From positions 1-35,190 of the forward strand of contig NZ_FWFJ01000041.1 in NCBI RefSeq assembly GCF_900172365.1: DNA of 35,190 nt, written 5' to 3'. Origin of the DNA: Roseovarius gaetbuli. Its GTDB lineage: Bacteria; Pseudomonadota; Alphaproteobacteria; Rhodobacterales; Rhodobacteraceae. The translations under genes and the position numbers were made by a program. The number at the start of each line of letters is the position of its first letter. Positions within the stretch are counted from its first letter, which is position 1. Below the pieces are notes generated by a model that searched no databases, was not told where the DNA came from, and was given only the letters and a program-made list of their open reading frames with translations. This document shows positions 30,967-35,190 of the stretch, one piece after another.

Positions 30967-30980
30967 TTTGTGATCACAAA
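30967..30980. promoter_or_regulatory. GTGATCAC operator-like palindrome, site 1 (upstream)
   Basis: TTTGTGATCACAAA is a perfect 14-bp palindrome lying between the atp terminator and sdhC, centred 110 bp upstream of site 2. The surrounding GTGATCACAAAG(A/C)GCAAA is repeated at site 3, 130 bp away. The binding factor is unknown. Confidence 0.6.
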
Positions 30981-31078
30981 GAGCAAAGGCGGCCTGCCTT
31001 TTTGGGTGCCGCCGTCGGATTGGCCAACCGCGCATCACGCAGGGCAGGGCCGAGTCGCCGGGTATTGGGTTGCTCATA

Positions 31079-31107
31079 TGTGATCACACGATAATTTACG
31101 TGATCAC
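31079..31107. promoter_or_regulatory. GTGATCAC operator-like palindromes, sites 2 and 3, over a candidate sdh promoter
   Basis: TGTGATCACA (31079-31088) and GTGATCAC (31100-31107) have centres exactly 20 bp apart, about two helical turns. Between them lies GATAAT (31090-31095), a good -10, with a weak TTGGGT at 31065-31070 as a possible -35. Site 2 would then lie between -35 and -10 and site 3 over the start point, which suits a repressor. Confidence 0.55.
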
Positions 31108-31111
31108 AAAG

Positions 31112-31125
31112 CGCAAAATTTTGCG
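31112..31125. repeat. CGCAAAATTTTGCG palindrome beside operator site 3
   Basis: A perfect 14-bp palindrome begins 4 bases after site 3. It could be a second, different factor site or an early leader hairpin. The rest of the gap to sdhC (31126-31252) shows nothing clear besides AAGGAG before the start codon. Confidence 0.45.
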
Positions 31126-31252
31126 GCCAATTGTACCCAAAGCGCGATTTTCTGGCGACCAACGGGTGACATCGGCGCTAAAACATTTCACAAAGGGACA
31201 ACTCGCGTCGATGCTTGCGCCGCGCTTGCCATATGCATGAAGGAGATCATCC

Positions 31253-31636
31253 ATGGCTGACACCAAACCGGTTGAACGCCCGCTTTCCCCACACCTGCAA
31301 ATTTATCGCCCGCAATTGACCTCGATCACGTCGATCCTGACCCGGATCACCGGCAATGGTCTTATCGTGGCGGTGCTGTTGATGGTGTGGTGGCTTTTGG
31401 CGGCCTCGACGTCGGATGCCTATTTCGCCGTTGCCGATGCGGTTGTCACCTCTTGGTTTGGCAAGCTGATCTTCACGCTCTCGCTCTGGGCGATCTGGTA
31501 TCATTACCTCGCCGGGCTTCGGCACTTCTATTTCGATGCGGGCAAGGGGATGGATATCCCCACGGCGGAAAAGCTTGGCTGGGGCCTGATCATCGGCTCG
31601 GTCGTTTTGACCATCATCACCCTTTTGCTGGTCTGA
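31253..31636 (+). CDS. sdhC: Succinate dehydrogenase cytochrome b556 subunit
   Basis: The 127-residue membrane anchor has the SdhC signature RPLSPHLQIYRPQLTSITSILTRITG at residues 9-34, three helices, and haem-region HYLAGLRHFYFD with His84 and His91. It binds haem b and ubiquinone with SdhD. It starts the sdhC-D-A-lipoprotein-B operon; AAGGAG is upstream of the ATG. Confidence 0.95.
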   Translation: MADTKPVERPLSPHLQIYRPQLTSITSILTRITGNGLIVAVLLMVWWLLAASTSDAYFAVADAVVTSWFGKLIFTLSLWAIWYHYLAGLRHFYFDAGKGMDIPTAEKLGWGLIIGSVVLTIITLLLV

Positions 31637-31646
31637 GGAGGCTATC

Positions 31647-32018
31647 ATGCGTTATCTGACCGATCGTAAACGTGCCGAGGGCAAAGGCGCCGCCGGCACT
31701 GGCACCGAACATTTCTGGCATATGAAGGTCAGCGGTGTTGGCCTTGCCATCATGGTGCCGACCTTTCTTGTCCTGTTTGGCCGTGCTCTTGGCGGCACCC
31801 GCCAAGAGGTGATTGATGCCTTTGCCCATCCGTTCATGGCCATTCTGACCGGGCTTGTCCTGTTCGTGGGGCTGCGCCATTTCCAGAATGGCGCCCAGAC
31901 AATGATTGAAGATTATAGCAAGGGTGCGACGCGACGGGCCCTGATCATCGGCGTGACAGCCCTATGTTACGCGTTGACCGCAACCGGGCTTTTCGCCCTT
32001 GCCAAGATCGCGCTTTGA
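31647..32018 (+). CDS. sdhD: Succinate dehydrogenase membrane anchor subunit
   Basis: The 123-residue protein has three membrane helices and the SdhD hallmark [14 protein letters not shown] (His78 to Tyr90), which holds haem and quinone ligands. Ten nt separate it from sdhC. Confidence 0.94.
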   Translation: MRYLTDRKRAEGKGAAGTGTEHFWHMKVSGVGLAIMVPTFLVLFGRALGGTRQEVIDAFAHPFMAILTGLVLFVGLRHFQNGAQTMIEDYSKGATRRALIIGVTALCYALTATGLFALAKIAL

Positions 32019-32028
32019 GGAATTGACC

Positions 32029-33834
32029 ATGGCCGCTTACGAATACGAAACACATGATTATGACGTCGTTGTAGTGGGGGCCGGGGGCGCCGGGCTTCGC
32101 GCGACCCTGGGGATGGCCGAGCAAGGCCTGCGCACCGCCTGTGTGACCAAGGTCTTCCCAACCCGGAGCCACACCGTCGCGGCTCAGGGCGGCATCGCCG
32201 CAAGCCTTGGCAACATGGGTCCCGACAGTTGGCAGTGGCATATGTATGACACGGTCAAGGGTTCTGACTGGCTTGGTGATACCGACGCGATGGAATATCT
32301 CGCCCGCGAAGCGCCCAAGGCGGTTTACGAGCTTGAGCATTACGGCGTGCCGTTCTCGCGCACCGAAGCGGGCAAGATCTATCAGCGTCCGTTTGGCGGC
32401 CATACCACCGAATTCGGCGAAGGCCCCCCGGTGCAGCGCACCTGCGCCGCCGCCGACCGCACCGGCCACGCCATTTTGCACACGCTTTATGGTCAGAGCC
32501 TCAAGAACAACGCGGAATTCTATATCGAGTATTTCGCCATTGACCTGATCATGTCGGATGACGGCGCTTGCACAGGTGTCGTCTGCTGGAAGCTGGACGA
32601 TGGCACGATCCATGTGTTCAACGCCAAGACCGTCGTGCTTGCCACCGGTGGCTATGGCCGCGCCTACTTTAGCGCCACATCGGCGCATACCTGCACCGGC
32701 GACGGTGGCGGGATGGTGGCGCGGGCGGGTCTTCCGCTTCAGGATATGGAATTCGTGCAATTCCACCCGACCGGCATTTTCGGCGCGGGTTGTCTTATCA
32801 CCGAGGGCGCGCGCGGCGAGGGCGGGTATCTTACGAACTCCGAGGGCGAGCGCTTTATGGAGCGGTATGCGCCCAACTATAAAGACCTCGCGCCGCGCGA
32901 TTATGTCAGTCGCTGCATGACCATGGAAATCCGCGAAGGCCGGGGTGTTGGCGCCGATGGCGACCATATCCACCTTAACCTGAGCCACCTGCCGCCCGAG
33001 GCGCTCAAGCTGCGCCTGCCGGGGATTTCGGAAAGCGCGCGCATCTTTGCCGGTGTGGATGTCAACAAGGAGCCGATCCCGGTTCTGCCGACGGTGCATT
33101 ACAACATGGGCGGTATCCCGACCAACTATTGGGGTGAGGTTCTGAACCCGACCAAGAAAGACCCGACCGCGATCGTGCCCGGCCTTATGGCCGTCGGCGA
33201 GGCGGGCTGTGCCTCGGTGCATGGCGCGAACCGTCTTGGCTCCAATAGCCTGATCGACCTTGTGGTCTTTGGCCGCGCCGCCGCCATTCGTGCCGGCAAG
33301 GTTGTCGATCCCGACACTGCCGTTCCGGCCACGAATACCGCACAGGTCGACAAGGCGCTTGATCGCTTTGACACCCTGCGCAACGCAAAGGGCGCCGTGC
33401 CGACCGCCGAACTGCGCCTTGAGATGCAGAAAACCATGCAGGCTGATGCCGCCGTGTTCCGCACCTCGAAGACCCTCGCCGAGGGTGTCGACAAGATGCA
33501 GGCCGTGGCCGCCAAGATGGATGACATCCAGGTCACTGACCGAAGCCTTGTGTGGAACAGCGACCTGATGGAAACGCTTGAGTTGACCAACCTAATGCCG
33601 AACGCGCTTGCCACGATCAACGGCGCAGAGGCCCGCAAGGAAAGCCGTGGCGCCCATGCGCATGAGGATTTCAGCACGCGGGATGACAAGAAATGGCGCG
33701 TGCACACCATCTCGCATGTTGATGGCGCAAAGGTTGACCTGAGCTATCGCCCGATTGTCACAGAGCCTCTGACCACCGAGGCCGAGGGCGGTATCAGCCT
33801 CAAGACCATTGCCCCGAAAGAGCGGACGTTCTGA
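32029..33834 (+). CDS. sdhA: Succinate dehydrogenase flavoprotein subunit
   Basis: The 601-residue catalytic subunit oxidises succinate to fumarate. The FAD Rossmann motif [12 protein letters not shown] is at residues 13-25, and covalent FAD His48 lies in [10 protein letters not shown]. Further motifs are [36 protein letters not shown] and [18 protein letters not shown]. The C-terminus with [16 protein letters not shown] is standard. The start at 32029 ([15 protein letters not shown]) follows TTGAGGAAT. The stop overlaps the lipoprotein start (TGATG). Confidence 0.97.
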   Translation: MAAYEYETHDYDVVVVGAGGAGLRATLGMAEQGLRTACVTKVFPTRSHTVAAQGGIAASLGNMGPDSWQWHMYDTVKGSDWLGDTDAMEYLAREAPKAVYELEHYGVPFSRTEAGKIYQRPFGGHTTEFGEGPPVQRTCAAADRTGHAILHTLYGQSLKNNAEFYIEYFAIDLIMSDDGACTGVVCWKLDDGTIHVFNAKTVVLATGGYGRAYFSATSAHTCTGDGGGMVARAGLPLQDMEFVQFHPTGIFGAGCLITEGARGEGGYLTNSEGERFMERYAPNYKDLAPRDYVSRCMTMEIREGRGVGADGDHIHLNLSHLPPEALKLRLPGISESARIFAGVDVNKEPIPVLPTVHYNMGGIPTNYWGEVLNPTKKDPTAIVPGLMAVGEAGCASVHGANRLGSNSLIDLVVFGRAAAIRAGKVVDPDTAVPATNTAQVDKALDRFDTLRNAKGAVPTAELRLEMQKTMQADAAVFRTSKTLAEGVDKMQAVAAKMDDIQVTDRSLVWNSDLMETLELTNLMPNALATINGAEARKESRGAHAHEDFSTRDDKKWRVHTISHVDGAKVDLSYRPIVTEPLTTEAEGGISLKTIAPKERTF

Positions 33835-34154
33835 TGAGAGTTTTGCTTGGATGTGTGGCTCTGGTCGGATTGACCGCCTGCGATGTCGCGAACCAGGCGG
33901 CCGACACGGTGGCACGCGACCGGGCCAAGGGTGTGGTCAACGGCGTGGTCGAGACCCGCTTTCCCGGCGTCAATGCCGCGCCGGTGACCGATTGCATCAT
34001 CGATCAGGCCTCGGCCAGCGAGATCATATCCATCGCCGGGGCAAGCGTGACCGGCGTGACCCAATCCACGGTGGAACAGGTGGTCGAAATCGCCCGCCGT
34101 CCCGAAGCCGTGCAATGTATTGCCCAAAACAGCCTGACCCTGCTGGGCGGCTGA
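33834..34154 (+). CDS. Small predicted lipoprotein inside the sdh operon
   Basis: The 106-residue product has a short signal peptide with lipobox LTAC (Cys16), then a mature domain starting DVANQAADTVARDRAKGVVNGVVETRFPG. Two further cysteines (DCIID and VQCIAQ) could form a disulfide in the periplasm. I do not recognise a family. Its ATG shares one base with the sdhA stop, and sdhB starts 15 nt after its end, so it is translated as part of the sdh operon. Location outside the membrane face of the complex suggests a stability or assembly role, but this is inference. Confidence 0.8.
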   Translation: MRVLLGCVALVGLTACDVANQAADTVARDRAKGVVNGVVETRFPGVNAAPVTDCIIDQASASEIISIAGASVTGVTQSTVEQVVEIARRPEAVQCIAQNSLTLLGG

Positions 34155-34169
34155 GAAGGAGTAGACGAG

Positions 34170-34949
34170 ATGGTTCAATTCAGACTTCCCAAGAATTCGC
34201 GCATGGTGACGGGCAAAACCTGGCCCAAGCCGGAAGGCGCCACCAATCTGCGCAAGTTCCAGATTTACCGCTGGACGCCGGATGACGGCAAAAACCCGAG
34301 CGTGGACACGTATTTCGTCGATATGGATACCTGCGGGCCGATGATCCTGGACGCGCTGATCAAGATCAAGAACGAGATCGACCCGACGCTGACCTTCCGG
34401 CGGTCCTGCCGCGAGGGGATTTGCGGGTCTTGCGCGATGAACATCGACGGGATCAACACGCTGGCCTGTATTTACGGCATGGATGAGGTCAAGGGCGACG
34501 TGAAAATCTATCCGCTGCCGCATATGCCGGTGGTGCGCGACCTGATCCCGGACCTGACGCATTTTTATGCGCAGCACGCCAGCATCATGCCCTGGCTTGA
34601 AACCAAGACCAACCGCCCGGCAAAAGAATGGCGACAGTCGATCGAGGATCGCGAAAAGCTGGATGGGCTTTATGAATGCGTGATGTGCGCGTCGTGTTCG
34701 ACATCCTGCCCAAGCTATTGGTGGAATGGCGACAAATATCTCGGGCCAGCCGCCTTGCTGCATGCCTATCGCTGGATCATCGATTCACGCGATGAGGCCA
34801 CGGGCGAGCGTCTGGACGAGCTTGAGGATCCCTTCAAACTCTACCGCTGTCACACGATCATGAACTGCACCAAGACCTGCCCCAAGGGCCTTAATCCGGC
34901 CAAGGCGATCTCTGAGATCAAAAAGATGATGGTAGACCGCGCGGTGTAA
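34170..34949 (+). CDS. sdhB: Succinate dehydrogenase iron-sulfur subunit
   Basis: The 259-residue subunit passes electrons from FAD to ubiquinone through three clusters. The [2Fe-2S] ligands are Cys80, Cys85, Cys88 and Cys100 ([13 protein letters not shown]); the C-terminal Cys set at 180, 183, 186, 190, 237, 243 and 247 ([37 protein letters not shown]) holds the [4Fe-4S] and [3Fe-4S] clusters. AGAAGGAG precedes the start. Confidence 0.97.
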   Translation: MVQFRLPKNSRMVTGKTWPKPEGATNLRKFQIYRWTPDDGKNPSVDTYFVDMDTCGPMILDALIKIKNEIDPTLTFRRSCREGICGSCAMNIDGINTLACIYGMDEVKGDVKIYPLPHMPVVRDLIPDLTHFYAQHASIMPWLETKTNRPAKEWRQSIEDREKLDGLYECVMCASCSTSCPSYWWNGDKYLGPAALLHAYRWIIDSRDEATGERLDELEDPFKLYRCHTIMNCTKTCPKGLNPAKAISEIKKMMVDRAV

Positions 34950-34974
34950 ATGTCCGCACCATGATCCGCTATTC

Positions 34975-35005
34975 AAAGGCCTCGGGGGACACCTCGGGGC
35001 CTTTT
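34975..35005 (+). terminator. Terminator of the sdh operon
   Basis: AAAGGCCTCGGGG pairs with CCTCGGGGCCTTT through a 13-bp stem with two G-U pairs, then a short T-run. It lies 26 bases after the sdhB stop. Confidence 0.75.
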
Positions 35006-35065
35006 GCCTTGCGCGCAGTGCATAGCGAGAGTGCAGGACTGGTGGTTAAATGCTGCATCGCGGGG

Positions 35066-35190
35066 TAATCCCCCCCAAAATTAGTGGTGTTCAAAAGTAG
35101 AATTTTCTCGGCAAGATATCTGAGGAGATTTACGATGAAGAACGGACGATTTAGCGACGCTCAGATCATGACGATCCTGAAGCAGGCGGA
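35066..35190 (+). mobile_element. Left end of an IS3-family insertion sequence (truncated by window edge)
   Basis: The C-run TAATCCCCCCC near 35066-35076, followed by TTCAAAAGTAGAATTTTCTC, resembles IS3-family termini just ahead of an orfA start. The exact terminal inverted repeat and target duplication need the right end, which is outside the window. Confidence 0.6.
35135..35190 (+). CDS. IS3-family transposase OrfA, N-terminal fragment
   Basis: ATG 35135 follows TGAGGAG. The 18 readable residues, MKNGRFSDAQIMTILKQA, match the start of the OrfA helix-turn-helix protein of IS3-family elements (pattern M-k-x-x-RF-x-x-x-QI-x-x-IL-x-x-A). OrfA binds the IS ends and is joined to OrfB by frameshifting. 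The gene runs off the window. Confidence 0.85.
   Translation, partial: MKNGRFSDAQIMTILKQA

Noticed and set aside
31945..33222. A 425-codon open frame on the minus strand across sdhA
   Set aside because: It is antisense to conserved SdhA codons and has no family features.

Overview
The window looks like chromosomal DNA from an alphaproteobacterium of the order Rhodobacterales (Roseobacter group or a close relative). I base this on high GC in most genes, an F0 ATP synthase cluster atpI-B-E-F'-F lying apart from F1, an aerobic CobN/CobO/CobW/BluB cobalamin set with CbtAB cobalt uptake, alphaproteobacterial-type SMC, Ffh and SdhCDAB, and TrmD with a long N-terminal extension. No tRNA, rRNA, CRISPR array or prophage is visible. 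A different insertion sequence is cut off at each edge: the 5' end of an IS110-family recombinase at 1-124 and the left end of an IS3-family element from about 35066.

Region 1 (1-13.1 kb) is mostly cobalamin and cobalt. cobO, cobN and cobW lie on the minus strand, separated by small genes: two tandem Lin0512-family proteins, an isolated AT-richer DUF4062 gene, lrgAB, a lipoprotein and two acetyltransferases. The cobalt-uptake operon cbtB-cbtA plus a His-rich membrane-anchored protein sits behind a cobalamin riboswitch (about 12273-12469), so cobalt import should shut down when B12 is plentiful. A DUF1636 gene is divergent from cobW. A metallo-beta-lactamase-fold gene at 12.6-13.1 kb has lost its middle, including the metal-binding motif.

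Region 2 (13.2-23.6 kb) is information processing: smc, then on the minus strand ffh, two paralogous acetyltransferases, chorismate mutase, rpsP, bluB, a 48-residue membrane peptide, rimM, trmD, rplS and rpmE. The usual rpsP-rimM-trmD-rplS order is interrupted by the B12 gene bluB and the tiny membrane ORF. A pair of AT-rich perfect palindromes separates rimM from trmD, and one of them has a near-identical copy inside cobN.

Region 3 (23.6-28 kb) is miscellaneous: a periplasmic two-haem-motif cytochrome c divergent from a LysR-EamA pair, an ArsR regulator overlapping a family 61 glycosyltransferase, and a universal stress protein.

Region 4 (28.2-34.95 kb) is respiration and energy: atpI-atpB-atpE-atpF'-atpF with a terminator, then sdhC-sdhD-sdhA-(lipoprotein)-sdhB with a terminator. 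The atp-sdh gap holds three GTGATCAC palindromes, two of them 20 bp apart over a possible sdh promoter. They look like operators for a regulator I cannot name.

Most genes are ordinary. The parts that deserve a second look are the sdh operator cluster and the lipoprotein in the sdh operon, bluB in the ribosomal operon, the shared palindrome, a hairpin carrying a G-quadruplex motif within an acetyltransferase 3' end, the His-rich third gene of the cbt operon, the DUF4062 orphan, and the possible bridge-RNA region of the IS110 fragment.
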